A stretch of DNA of 64,000 nt from Bacteroidales bacterium. GTDB lineage: Bacteria > Bacteroidota > Bacteroidia > Bacteroidales > P3. The translations under genes and the position numbers were made by a program. This document shows positions 26,053-34,609 of this stretch, piece by piece (within the stretch, counting starts at the first letter, position 1; every line of letters begins with the position of its first letter). The notes beneath the pieces are model-generated. The model was not told the DNA's origin. It did not search any database and saw only the letters and a list, made by a program, of their open reading frames with translations. Location of the stretch: NCBI GenBank assembly GCA_017545365.1, contig JAFWOP010000098.1, positions 39,504 through 103,503 on the forward strand, in the 5' to 3' direction.

Positions 26053-26882
26053 AAGTAAAAAGTTCAATCATTTGTTGTTTGCTGCTGCTGCCCATGATAG
26101 GGTGGGGGCAGAGCGAGGTGACGCAGAGGGTGAGTGCTGCGGAGATGGGGTATAAGGGCAGGGTGAAGACGGTGCAGAGCACGGAGTTCTGCATGGATTC
26201 GGCACACAGATACTTTGTCACCACGGCAGAGGCATATAATGAGGCGGGATTTCGGACAGACATATCCATCATAGAAGATATCTATCAGACCAACTATCAC
26301 TATGAGTATGACGCCAACGGGCAATTGGTCTATTATGTGGCGACCTATTCCGAGGGAGGGAAGGACAGTATTGTGTTCCACTACGGCAAGGACGGCTGCC
26401 TGTTTGGGTATGAGGAATACTTTCTCAGTTATGACCCCACCGAGGGCAACAGCGTGACGGACTTCCTTGTTACCTGCGACGCCCAGTGCCGTCCGTTGAT
26501 GGCGGCCTCGGTGTGGGAGGACACCTCGTCGTTTGTCTATGACGGGCTGGGGAGGGTGGTCGCCAAGACCGCTCCCACCGTGTACGCTCCACACGTGACA
26601 TGGACATATTACTATGATGAGCAGGGACGGTTGGCAAAAGTACGCACAGGCGACAAAAACTACGAGGACACGCATTACCGCTATAACGAACAGGGCGACA
26701 CCCTTGAGGTTTGGCACACCAACTGGGAACACTGGGAGGGTGATGAAGGTGCCCATGAGATCGGCGAGCATAAACACTTCAACTATACTGCCTACGACGA
26801 CCACGGCAACTGGACCAACGCCACCGTTACCGCAAGGAAGCACACCTATTTTATTGCCAGGACGTTCAGATATTATGAGTAG
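26049..26882 (+). CDS. Exported protein with RHS/YD-type repeats
   Basis: A 277-residue exported protein. The ATG at 26049 starts MKVKSSIICCLLLLPMIGWGQ, a signal peptide; the earlier start at 26034 is less likely. The mature part has several YD-like units (YHYEYDANGQLVYY, FVYDGLGRVVAK, WTYYYDEQGRLAKVRTG, HYRYNEQGDTLEVW) as in RHS shells. It is far too short for an RHS toxin cage and has no C-terminal toxin domain, so it may be a surface or periplasmic protein. Its start overlaps the end of the HipT-like gene by four bases. Confidence 0.65.
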   Translation: MKVKSSIICCLLLLPMIGWGQSEVTQRVSAAEMGYKGRVKTVQSTEFCMDSAHRYFVTTAEAYNEAGFRTDISIIEDIYQTNYHYEYDANGQLVYYVATYSEGGKDSIVFHYGKDGCLFGYEEYFLSYDPTEGNSVTDFLVTCDAQCRPLMAASVWEDTSSFVYDGLGRVVAKTAPTVYAPHVTWTYYYDEQGRLAKVRTGDKNYEDTHYRYNEQGDTLEVWHTNWEHWEGDEGAHEIGEHKHFNYTAYDDHGNWTNATVTARKHTYFIARTFRYYE

Positions 26883-26907
26883 GCCTTTATACATACCTGG
26901 CACTTCG

Positions 26908-26953
26908 TGGTTTTACACACCCCGGCCTCACGCCACCCATCTCTAGAGGGAAC
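26908..26953. repeat. Possible remnant of a GC-rich palindromic intergenic repeat
   Basis: This stretch between the RHS-like gene and dnaB contains CACCCCGGCCTCACGCC and a short CTCTAGAGGG palindrome. It resembles GC-rich intergenic palindromes I know from Bacteroidetes genomes, but pairing is weak. Nothing else is seen in the roughly 180-base gap besides the dnaB promoter. Confidence 0.3.
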
Positions 26954-27052
26954 GGCTGACGCACTATGTTGGTTACGTTGCAATTATGCTAACTGTGATT
27001 AATATGATGTGTGCTGTTGAAAAAAATATGTCGGTGTTACGATTTTTTTTTG

Positions 27053-27060
27053 TAACTTTG
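27053..27060 (+). promoter_or_regulatory. Bacteroidetes -7 box for dnaB
   Basis: TAACTTTG ends only four bases before the ATG at 27065. Transcription would start near 27067, so translation probably begins at a later ATG (27074 or 27107). Confidence 0.55.
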
Positions 27061-27064
27061 TAGC

Positions 27065-28630
27065 ATGGAAACTATGCCTAAAAATACCGTAAGACGTAAG
27101 GAACGAATGTCTTACGAACAGGCCTTTAATATCAACGGCGGCAATAAGCCGCCGCAGGCTGTGGATTTGGAGGAGTCGGTACTGGGTGCGCTGATGCTGG
27201 ACGCGAATGCCCTGAACACGGCCATCGAACTGCTGCATGAGGAGTATTTCTATAAGCCCGAACACCAAGTTATTTTCCGCGCCATTCACAAGCTGTTTGA
27301 ACAAAACCAGCCGGTTGACATGATGACGGTCACCCACCAGCTGCGCCACAGCGGCGAGTTGGAGGCAGCGGGCGGTGCATACCATATCACCGAGCTGACC
27401 AGCCACGTGGTCAGTGCCGCCCATATCGAGTACTATTCACGCGTGCTCAGCGAGAAACATATCAGCCGCGAGCTCATCCGCGTGTCGACCGAGACCATCA
27501 AGAACGCATACGATGAAACCACCGATGTGATGGACCTCCTCGACAAGACCGAGGGGCAGCTGATGGACATCAACGACAAAAACTTCAAGACCGACTTCCA
27601 TCCCGTGGGCGACCTCGTGTATGCTGCCACTCAGCAAATTGAGGAGGCAGGGACAAGCACCAACGGCATGTCGGGCGTCCCCAGCGGATTTCAAGACCTC
27701 GACCGCATCACCGCCGGCTTCCACCCCGGCACCCTAGTCATCCTTGCTGCCCGTCCCGCCATGGGTAAGACGGCCTTCGCCCTGTCGATGGCCCGCAACA
27801 TCGCCATCCAGTTTAACAAGCCCGTGGCCTTCTTCTCGCTAGAAATGACGGGCGTGGAGCTGGCCATGCGCCTCATCTCCAGCGAGGCTGAGCTTCCGGG
27901 CGACAAACTCAAACGAGGCGAGCTGGCACCCCACGAACGCCAGCAGCTGGAGACGCGCACACAGGCTTTGAACGATGCCAAGATATTCATCGACGACACC
28001 TCGCAGCTGACCATCTACGAGTTGCGCGCCAAGTGTCGAAGACTGAAGCAGCACCACGATATCCAGATGGTATTTATCGACTACTTGCAGTTGATGACCG
28101 CCGGAAGCGATGCCATGAACCGCAACGGCAACCGCGAGCAGGAAATCAGCACCATCAGCCGACAGCTCAAGTCGTTGTCGAAGGAATTGAACATACCCGT
28201 GTTGGCCATGTCGCAGCTGAGCCGCGCGGTGGAGACCCGCGGCGGTACCAAGAAGCCCCAGCTGAGCGACCTGCGCGAGTCCGGCGCTATTGAGCAGGAT
28301 GCCGACATCGTCATGTTTATCTATCGTCCTGAATACTATGGAGTCCAGGAAGATGAAAAGGGGTCTACGGCTGGAATGGCCGACATTATTGTGGCCAAGC
28401 ATCGTAGCGGCGATGTGGGTGAAGTTCGCCTTCGTTTCAACAAGAACTTCGCCCGATTCGAGAATCGCGAGTTTGTGACCAACGAACAGCTGGCCAACGC
28501 CATGCTGCCTCAGAATACAGGGTTCGACCAGGCGGGCAGGCCCACCATCATTGTGGACTCTAAAATCAACCGCCCTGACGAGCCTCCCTTTGCCAGCAGT
28601 CTGCCTGCCGACAACGAGCCGCCCTTCTAA
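27065..28630 (+). CDS. dnaB: Replicative DNA helicase
   Basis: A hexameric 5'-3' helicase that opens the replication fork. The N-terminal domain begins near PPQAVDLEESVLGALM, and the RecA-like C-terminal domain has Walker A RPAMGKTAFAL, Walker B-like MVFIDYLQLM and the C-terminal MADIIVAKHRSGDVGEV. Up to 521 residues are possible from 27065, but the -7 box lies almost against this codon; the ATG at 27107 has AAGGA eight bases upstream and may be the true start. The protein ends with an acidic Pro-rich tail (RPDEPPF, DNEPPF). No intein is present. Confidence 0.95.
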   Translation: METMPKNTVRRKERMSYEQAFNINGGNKPPQAVDLEESVLGALMLDANALNTAIELLHEEYFYKPEHQVIFRAIHKLFEQNQPVDMMTVTHQLRHSGELEAAGGAYHITELTSHVVSAAHIEYYSRVLSEKHISRELIRVSTETIKNAYDETTDVMDLLDKTEGQLMDINDKNFKTDFHPVGDLVYAATQQIEEAGTSTNGMSGVPSGFQDLDRITAGFHPGTLVILAARPAMGKTAFALSMARNIAIQFNKPVAFFSLEMTGVELAMRLISSEAELPGDKLKRGELAPHERQQLETRTQALNDAKIFIDDTSQLTIYELRAKCRRLKQHHDIQMVFIDYLQLMTAGSDAMNRNGNREQEISTISRQLKSLSKELNIPVLAMSQLSRAVETRGGTKKPQLSDLRESGAIEQDADIVMFIYRPEYYGVQEDEKGSTAGMADIIVAKHRSGDVGEVRLRFNKNFARFENREFVTNEQLANAMLPQNTGFDQAGRPTIIVDSKINRPDEPPFASSLPADNEPPF

Positions 28631-28673
28631 CCCTTGTGAAGTAAGTAATAATCAATAAATAGAGAACGTTCAA

Positions 28674-29729
28674 ATGGAAAACATCGAAAACCTCACCAAG
28701 CAGGATCTCCTGAAAGAGACCATCAAACACATCGACATTAAGAAATATGACTCCACCGAGCTGATTGACGCCATGCGCGGCATGTCGTTCACCAGCCGCG
28801 ACACCGCCCGTGCCGCCGACATCCTCACCATGATGTGTAAAGAGAAAGACTGCACCAACATCCTCACCATCGCCGGTTCCACCAGTGCTGCCGGGTGTAT
28901 GCAGGTGTATGTGGACATGGTTCGCAACAAGATGATTGATGCCGTCGTCTCCACCGGTGCATCCATCATCGACATGGACCTCTTCGAAGCCCTGGGCTTC
29001 AAGCACTATGTGGGTACCAAAGAGAACGTCATCCCCGACACCAAGCTCCGTGAGCTCTATATCGACCGCATATACGACACCTTCATCGACGAAGAGGAAC
29101 TACAGGCTTGCGACAACGCCACCTACGAGTTGGCCAACATGCTCGAACCCCGTCCCTACAGCAGCCGCGAGTTCATCTACGAGCTGGGCAAATGGCTCCA
29201 CAACGGTCGTAGTGTGAAGAAAGACAGCCTTATCCAGACCTGCTATGAATGTGGTGTGCCTATCTTCTGCCCCGCCTTCAGCGACAGCAGCGCCGGCTTC
29301 GGCATCGGCAAGCACCAGTGGGAGCGTGCCCAGAAGGGCGAGAAATACCTGAGCATCGACTCGGTGTGCGACTTCGTGGAACTGACCAAGATTAAGATGA
29401 ACTGCCCCGAAAGCGGCCTCTTCATGGTCGGCGGAGGCACCCCCAAGAATTTCGCACAGGACACTGTGGTGTGTGCCGAAATCCTTGGACATGAAGTCCC
29501 GATGCACAAATATGCCATCCAGATTACCGTGGCCGACGTGCGCGACGGGGCCTGTTCCAGCTCCACTCTCCTCGAAGCCGGCAGCTGGGGCAAGGTGAGC
29601 GAGGAACTCCAGCAGATGGTCTATGCCGAAGGCACCACCGTCATCCCCGCCATCGTCTCCTACGCCTACCACAACGGCTGTTGGAAAGACCGCGAGTACA
29701 AGAACTGGCAGAAACTTTTTGAAAAATAG
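28674..29729 (+). CDS. Deoxyhypusine-synthase-like polyamine enzyme lacking the usual lysine
   Basis: A 351-residue member of the deoxyhypusine synthase superfamily, which transfers an aminobutyl group from spermidine to a Lys or amine using NAD. Family marks are LTIAGSTSAAGC, STGASIIDMDLF, FSDSSAGFGIG, GGGTPKNFAQD and AGSWGKVSEEL. In human DHS the catalytic lysine (K329) is in VKVYAD; the matching spot here reads MVYAE with Met315, so the usual enzyme-imine chemistry is doubtful. Bacterial DHS-like proteins have been assigned to other polyamine reactions, and this is probably one of them. No eIF5A gene is present in the window. Confidence 0.8.
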   Translation: MENIENLTKQDLLKETIKHIDIKKYDSTELIDAMRGMSFTSRDTARAADILTMMCKEKDCTNILTIAGSTSAAGCMQVYVDMVRNKMIDAVVSTGASIIDMDLFEALGFKHYVGTKENVIPDTKLRELYIDRIYDTFIDEEELQACDNATYELANMLEPRPYSSREFIYELGKWLHNGRSVKKDSLIQTCYECGVPIFCPAFSDSSAGFGIGKHQWERAQKGEKYLSIDSVCDFVELTKIKMNCPESGLFMVGGGTPKNFAQDTVVCAEILGHEVPMHKYAIQITVADVRDGACSSSTLLEAGSWGKVSEELQQMVYAEGTTVIPAIVSYAYHNGCWKDREYKNWQKLFEK

Positions 29730-29770
29730 GCATCAGGCACCTGTATCCTGACGAGGATATTCTAATTATC

Positions 29771-31051
29771 ATGGAAGAAAGAGTCCGCAAGCAGCTGCGT
29801 GAGCTGCTACAGCAAGAGGTAGTTCTGGCCACGGGCTGTACCGAGCCCGGGGCCGTGGCCCTCTGTGTGACCAAAGCACGTGAGTTGCTGGGTCGTGAAC
29901 CTGAGCACATCGAGCTGAAGCTCAGTAAGAATGTATTCAAGAACGCCATGGGGGTCGGCATCCCCGGCACGGGCATGATAGGTCTGCCTATCGCCGTGGC
30001 TGTGGCCATCGTCGCCGGTGAGTCGCACCGCCAGCTTGAGGTGCTGACCGTACCCCGGAAATGTGTCGACGAGGCCAAGAAATGGCTGGCCAACAACGCC
30101 AACCGTATCAGCATTGGCGTTAACGAAGAGGGCGACAAACTCTATATCGAATGCATCTGCTCTGCGGGCTCCGACACCGCCACGGCGGTCATCAGCCAAC
30201 GCCATACCAACTTCACCTATCTTGCCCACAACGGGGAGGTGTTGCAGGAGCATTGTAAAGTAGTGGCTCCGGAGTCTTCTTCCTCCTGCACGGTGCCCGA
30301 AGACCTCCAGCTCACCGCACGGCTGGTCTACGACTATGCCACCACCGCACCCATCGAGGAACTGGACTTCATCCGCGAGACCGTCAAGTACAACGATGCC
30401 GCCGCCGCCGAAGGGTTGAAAGGCTATGGCCTGCAGACCGGCAAGATACTGATGGAGAATGCCGCGGGCGACATCGTGCATACCGTCATCGCACGCACGG
30501 TGGCCGCCTCCGATGCCCGCATGGACGGCTGCACCCTGCCAGTCTACAGCAACAGCGGCAGCGGCAACCAGGGCATCGCCTGCACCCTGCCCGTATACAA
30601 TTACGGCAAGGCCAAAGGCTGCGACGAGGAGAAAATCACCCGCGCGCTGGTGCTCAACCACCTGATGTCAATATACATCAAACAAGGCATCGGACGCCTC
30701 AGTGCCCTCTGCGGCATCGTCAACGCCAGCATCGGCGTCACCTGCGGCATCGTGTACCTCCATGGGGGGTCGTTCGACCAGATGTGCTATGCCATCAAGA
30801 ACACCATCAACACCATCGCGGGCATGGTGTGCGACGGTGCCAAACCCAGCTGCGCCTTGAAGATGAGCACCGGACTGTACAGCGCCTTCGTCAGTGCCGA
30901 GCTGGCCTATCACGACCGTGTGGTCGATGCCACCGACGGCATCAGCGAGAGCGATGTCGACTGCTCCATCCACAACTTGGGCCGCCTAGGACACGAAGGC
31001 ATGGACCAAGTGGACGACACAGTCCTGTATATTATGACCCACAAACAGTAG
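29771..31051 (+). CDS. UPF0597 / CyuA-like iron-sulfur cysteine desulfidase or serine dehydratase
   Basis: A 426-residue protein of the UPF0597 family, related to the alpha part of iron-sulfur L-serine dehydratases; the best-known members (CyuA) break down L-cysteine to pyruvate, ammonia and sulfide. It begins with LATGCTEPGAVALC, and its C-terminal half has LCGIVNASIGVTCGIVYLHG, MVCDGAKPSCALK and a final DGISESDVDCSIHNLG; these supply the cysteines for a [4Fe-4S] cluster. Length and motif order are normal. The gene follows the DHS-like gene by 41 bases. Which of the two substrates it uses cannot be told. Confidence 0.82.
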   Translation: MEERVRKQLRELLQQEVVLATGCTEPGAVALCVTKARELLGREPEHIELKLSKNVFKNAMGVGIPGTGMIGLPIAVAVAIVAGESHRQLEVLTVPRKCVDEAKKWLANNANRISIGVNEEGDKLYIECICSAGSDTATAVISQRHTNFTYLAHNGEVLQEHCKVVAPESSSSCTVPEDLQLTARLVYDYATTAPIEELDFIRETVKYNDAAAAEGLKGYGLQTGKILMENAAGDIVHTVIARTVAASDARMDGCTLPVYSNSGSGNQGIACTLPVYNYGKAKGCDEEKITRALVLNHLMSIYIKQGIGRLSALCGIVNASIGVTCGIVYLHGGSFDQMCYAIKNTINTIAGMVCDGAKPSCALKMSTGLYSAFVSAELAYHDRVVDATDGISESDVDCSIHNLGRLGHEGMDQVDDTVLYIMTHKQ

Positions 31052-31158
31052 CTCATTCTCCTTGAAAAGAAAGACTGCATGGCACTTAAAAACACACCTT
31101 AACTGCCATCTGTTAATAACTTTCTTGAAAAGACACCTGCTACTTTAAAAATAATAGG

Positions 31159-31166
31159 TATTTTTG
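31159..31166 (+). promoter_or_regulatory. Bacteroidetes -7 box for DUF3276-parAB
   Basis: TATTTTTG lies 28 bases upstream of the ATG at 31195, in an AT-rich stretch with no clear -33 box. Confidence 0.5.
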
Positions 31167-31194
31167 CAAAACGTAAACATATATTGTAAAGAAC

Positions 31195-31542
31195 ATGGAA
31201 AACAGAAAAGAAGAATTGTATTCGCAGGTAGTGCCTGCTGGTAAGCGTCGTTATTTTTTTGATGTTAAGGAGACTCGTGGAGGAGACAAGTTTGTCACGA
31301 TAACCGAAAGCCGCCGTCTGTTCGACAACAATACAGGCGAAATGTATCACGATAAAAACAAGATTTTCCTGTATAAAGAAGACTTTGAGAAGTTCCAGAA
31401 AGGACTTGCCAACGCCGTCTCGTTTATCGAAACGGGCATCGAGCCGGAGCCACTCTTCGAGGAGAACGACTTCGGCGGTTTCGACAACAACAGCCACGAA
31501 CTGCCCAAAAACGACTTTGACGACATCGATTTCAAATTCTAA
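31195..31542 (+). CDS. DUF3276 (bacterial PUR-alpha-like) nucleic-acid-binding protein
   Basis: A 115-residue protein with the PUR-like repeat layout of DUF3276: AGKRRYFFDVKETRGGDKFV, TITESRRL and a helix FYKEDFEKFQKGLANAV-like segment. Bacterial PUR homologues bind RNA or single-stranded DNA. The acidic, Asp/Phe-rich C-terminus (DFGGFDN, DDIDFKF) is a family habit. It precedes parA by nine bases and probably shares its transcript; a role in chromosome upkeep is only a guess. Confidence 0.83.
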   Translation: MENRKEELYSQVVPAGKRRYFFDVKETRGGDKFVTITESRRLFDNNTGEMYHDKNKIFLYKEDFEKFQKGLANAVSFIETGIEPEPLFEENDFGGFDNNSHELPKNDFDDIDFKF

Positions 31543-31551
31543 TCACTCGAC

Positions 31552-32328
31552 ATGGGCAAGATAATCTCTATCGCCAATCAGAAGGGTGGGGTGGGCAAGA
31601 CCACCACTGCCGTCAATCTCAGTGCCGCCCTGGCGGTGATGGAGTATAAGGTCCTTTTGGTTGATGCCGACCCTCAGGCCAACGCCTCGTCGGGGTTGGG
31701 TATCAATTCCGACGAGCTAGAGAAGAGCGCCTACGAGTGCTTCCTTGGACAAGCCGACATCAACGACTGCATCGTTTCCACCGACACCCCCAACCTCTCA
31801 CTGCTGCCCACACGCATCGACCTGGTGGGCGCCGAGGTGGAACTGGTGAATGAGAAAAATCGCGAGTACCGTATCGCCCATGCCTTGGAGCCGGTGCGCG
31901 ACAACTACGACTTCATCATCATCGACTGCAGCCCCTCACTGGGACTTATCACCGTCAATGCCCTCACGGCGAGCGACTCCGTCATCATACCCATACAGAG
32001 CGAGTATTTCGCCCTCGAGGGACTGGGCAAGCTGCTCAACACCGTCCGCATCGTTCAAACCAGGCTGAACCCCAAACTCAATATCGAAGGGCTGTTGATT
32101 ACCATGTACGACTCCCGCCTTCGTCTGGCCCGCCAGGTGGTAGAGGATGTGCGCTCGCACTTCAAACGCCTTGTCTTCGACACCCTCATCTACCGCAACA
32201 CCAAGCTGGCCGAGGCCCCCAGCTACGGCAAGTCCATCATCATGTATGATGCCACCTGCGCCGGAGCTGTCAACTACCTCAACCTCGCCAGCGAGATACT
32301 CAAACGTAATAAGCTTAAGCAGAAATAA
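31552..32328 (+). CDS. parA: ParA/Soj chromosome-partitioning ATPase
   Basis: A 258-residue deviant-Walker ATPase that moves ParB-parS complexes. It shows QKGGVGKTTTAVNL at the N-terminus, LLVDADPQANAS, and IIDCSPSLGL as Walker B, with the ParA lysine (first K of KGGVGKT) present. The stop TAA overlaps the parB ATG by one base, so the pair is coupled. Chromosomal type is inferred from length and from the Bacteroidetes order parA-parB-DUF5683. Confidence 0.95.
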   Translation: MGKIISIANQKGGVGKTTTAVNLSAALAVMEYKVLLVDADPQANASSGLGINSDELEKSAYECFLGQADINDCIVSTDTPNLSLLPTRIDLVGAEVELVNEKNREYRIAHALEPVRDNYDFIIIDCSPSLGLITVNALTASDSVIIPIQSEYFALEGLGKLLNTVRIVQTRLNPKLNIEGLLITMYDSRLRLARQVVEDVRSHFKRLVFDTLIYRNTKLAEAPSYGKSIIMYDATCAGAVNYLNLASEILKRNKLKQK

Positions 32329-33206
32329 TGGCAAAGAAACCTATCACCCCGGGTCGTGGATTGGATGCCATCCTCGGCAATATTGATGTCGACACCCTCA
32401 GCGGCAACGAGTCCGATGTCACCGCCGCCATCAGCATGGTCGCCATCAACGACATCGAGGCCAACCCTTTCCAACCACGTAAGGAGTTCGACGACACAGC
32501 CTTGCAGGAACTGGCACAGTCTATCCGTGAACAGGGTGTCATCACTCCCATCACCGTCCGCCGTATGCCCGACGGCCACTACCAACTTATTGCTGGCGAG
32601 CGTCGTCTCAGAGCCTCCCAGATGGCAGGCCTCACCGAGCTCCCCGCCTACATAAGGGTGGCCACCGACGGCCAGATGATGGAAATGGCCTTGGTGGAGA
32701 ACATCCAGCGCGAAAACCTCAACGCCATGGAAGTGGCGCTCTCTTATAACGCACTCATCGAAGAGTGCCGCCTCACCCACGAGCAGCTCAGCCAGCGTGT
32801 CGGCAAAGACCGCTCCACAATCACCAACTACCTACGCCTGCTCAACCTGCCTGCCGAAACCCAGTTGGCCCTCAGCTCCGGACAAATCAGCATGGCTCAT
32901 GCCCGCGCCCTCATCAATGTAGAGGACCCCGAACGGCACCTCGCCATCCTTCACGAGATTGTCAACCGCCACCTCTCCGTCCACCAGACCGAGCAGCTGG
33001 TGAAAGCCTCCAAGACCCCGTCCCACCCCCGTGTGACAGTCAAAGAGGAACTCCCGGCAACACACAGCGTGGCACAATCCCAAATGAGGGAACTCCTTCA
33101 CTCCGACGTGGAAATCAAACGCTCACGCCGGGGTAAAGGCACGATGACCATCCATTTCAATAACGACGAAGACTTCGAACGCATCATCCAATTGCTCAAA
33201 CACTAA
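32328..33206 (+). CDS. parB: ParB/Spo0J partition protein
   Basis: A 292-residue CTP-dependent DNA clamp. The N-terminal domain has IEANPFQPRKEFDDTAL and the CTP-binding GERRLRAS motif, followed by the ENIQRENL segment. The helix-turn-helix (LSQRVGKDRSTITNYLRLL) binds parS, and the C-terminal dimer domain ends IHFNNDEDFERI. No parS-like palindrome was seen in the window. It overlaps parA by one base and lies 24 bases before the DUF5683 gene. Confidence 0.95.
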   Translation: MAKKPITPGRGLDAILGNIDVDTLSGNESDVTAAISMVAINDIEANPFQPRKEFDDTALQELAQSIREQGVITPITVRRMPDGHYQLIAGERRLRASQMAGLTELPAYIRVATDGQMMEMALVENIQRENLNAMEVALSYNALIEECRLTHEQLSQRVGKDRSTITNYLRLLNLPAETQLALSSGQISMAHARALINVEDPERHLAILHEIVNRHLSVHQTEQLVKASKTPSHPRVTVKEELPATHSVAQSQMRELLHSDVEIKRSRRGKGTMTIHFNNDEDFERIIQLLKH

Positions 33207-33230
33207 TAATCCACCACCTGACAGCCTACC

Positions 33231-33797
33231 GTGTATAGACGTCTGCTCATACTTCTGATTCTCTTTGTGGCAACCGTCTCGGTTCATGGCCAGCAGATGG
33301 ATGTGCGCCCTTCTGTCGTCACCGACGTATCCTCCTTCAAACCCCACAACCCTACCAAGGCGTTGCTGCTTTCCCTAGTGCCAGGGGGTGGGCAGATATA
33401 TAACGGTCAGGCATGGAAACTTCCCATCTTCTACGGCGCACTGGGTGTGATGGGCTATCTGGTCTATACCAATTATGCCGATATGAAAATGTTCAAAGAC
33501 GAATATCTGCGCATCGGCTACAACGGCCGCTCCACCTTGGATGAGTATCCAAACTATCCGGGCAGCAGCATCTACAACATGTACCAATCCAGCAACAAGA
33601 GCTTCCAACGCTATGTGCTCATCACCCTGGCCGTATATGGTGTCAACCTGCTGGATGCCTACGTCTTCGGTCACCTCTACGACTTTCAGGTCAGCGACGA
33701 CCTCTCGCTCAATCTTTCACCATCCCTCACTCCGCTGCCTACGGCTGGTGAGGGTGTTGCTGTAACCCCCACGTTGAACCTCTCATTCCATTTTTGA
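33231..33797 (+). CDS. DUF5683 family membrane protein, with an in-frame repeat insertion
   Basis: A 188-residue protein starting with GTG at 33231 (VYRRLLILLILFVATVSVHG), a signal or first membrane helix. The body has the DUF5683 hallmark LVPGGGQIYNGQAWKLPI and two further hydrophobic segments. Near the C-terminus, residues about 163-180 (SPSLTPLPTAGEG) are encoded by a GC-rich palindrome and look like an inserted repeat that kept the frame; the protein then resumes TLNLSFHF, echoing SLNLS before it. Function unknown; linkage to parAB is usual in this phylum. Confidence 0.8.
   Translation: MYRRLLILLILFVATVSVHGQQMDVRPSVVTDVSSFKPHNPTKALLLSLVPGGGQIYNGQAWKLPIFYGALGVMGYLVYTNYADMKMFKDEYLRIGYNGRSTLDEYPNYPGSSIYNMYQSSNKSFQRYVLITLAVYGVNLLDAYVFGHLYDFQVSDDLSLNLSPSLTPLPTAGEGVAVTPTLNLSFHF
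33724..33754 (+). repeat. Palindromic repeat inside the DUF5683 coding sequence
   Basis: CCCTCAC at 33724-33730 pairs with GTGAGGG at 33748-33754 across a 17-base GC-rich loop that can pair further. It is in frame and encodes PSLTPLPTAGEG, a peptide I associate with translated intergenic palindromes. Confidence 0.5.
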
Positions 33798-33841
33798 TAA
33801 AGAAACACATTAAACTATTAATTTTAAACCTTTAATTTTCA

Positions 33842-34552
33842 ATGAACCCATTCTTAATGATTCAAGCCGACATGGCTGAAACGCAGACGGTGGTAGACAG
33901 CATGGCAGCTGCCGCAGCACCCGTGGAACGTATCTCTCTTTGGCAGATGGCCCTCAACGGCGGTTGGATTATGCTCGTCCTGGCCCTGCTGCTCGCCCTT
34001 GCCATATACATCGCAGTGGAACGCTACCTGGCTCTCCGTCAGGCCGTGAAGGACGAGGACGATGACCTCTTCATGAACAACATCAGAGACTATATTCACA
34101 AAGGGGATGTCGACGGCGCCCGCGCCTTGTCGAAACAGACCAATTCGCCCCTTGCCCGCATGGTCGACAAAGGCCTCTCACGTCTGGGCCGGCCCCTCTC
34201 CGACATACAAGCCGCCATTGAGAACGAAGGCAAACTGGAGGTGGCACGCCTCGAAAAGCGCGTCTCCCTCGTCGCCACAGTCGCCTCTCTGGGCCCCATG
34301 ATTGGCTTCTTGGGTACCGTCACCGGCATGGTCACCTGCTTTCAAGACATGGCTTTTGCTGGCAACAACATTGAAATCAACACCCTTGCCACCGGCATGT
34401 ACCAGGCCATGGTCACCACCATCGGCGGCCTTATCGTCGGCATCATCTGCTACTTCCTCTACAACGTGCTGGTCACCCGCATCAACAAAGTGGTGCTCGA
34501 CATCGAAGTCCGCGCCACCGAGTTTATGGACCTCCTCCACGAACCCGCTTAA
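33842..34552 (+). CDS. exbB: MotA/TolQ/ExbB proton channel protein
   Basis: A 236-residue inner-membrane proton channel subunit that powers TonB-dependent outer-membrane transport together with ExbD. It has an N-terminal membrane helix (WIMLVLALLLALAIYIAVE), a cytoplasmic stretch, and two long helices with GPMIGFLGTVTGMV and TTIGGLIVGIICYFL containing the family's small-residue faces. The exbD gene follows after a repeat-filled 57-base linker. Confidence 0.93.
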   Translation: MNPFLMIQADMAETQTVVDSMAAAAAPVERISLWQMALNGGWIMLVLALLLALAIYIAVERYLALRQAVKDEDDDLFMNNIRDYIHKGDVDGARALSKQTNSPLARMVDKGLSRLGRPLSDIQAAIENEGKLEVARLEKRVSLVATVASLGPMIGFLGTVTGMVTCFQDMAFAGNNIEINTLATGMYQAMVTTIGGLIVGIICYFLYNVLVTRINKVVLDIEVRATEFMDLLHEPA

Positions 34553-34561
34553 TGAAGAAAC

Positions 34562-34600
34562 CAGGCAATCCTAGGCAATCCTAGGCAGTCCTAATAAATA
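34562..34600 (+). repeat. 10-bp tandem repeat between exbB and exbD
   Basis: Three units of about ten bases (CAGGCAATCC, TAGGCAATCC, TAGGCAGTCC) end in TAATAAATAA. Each junction reads CCTAGG or CCTAAT. It fills most of the 57-base linker. Confidence 0.75.
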
Positions 34601-34609
34601 ATAAAGAAA

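Noticed and set aside
26049..26882. RHS toxin gene
   Set aside because: It has only a few YD-like units and no C-terminal toxin or cage length.
26883..27050. Possible tRNA or small RNA before dnaB
   Set aside because: No cloverleaf arms or T-loop GTTCGA could be found; only a weak palindrome and the dnaB promoter are present.
33231..33797. Frameshift or pseudogene in the DUF5683 gene
   Set aside because: The odd C-terminal segment stays in frame and the protein ends with a normal strand; it reads as an insertion.
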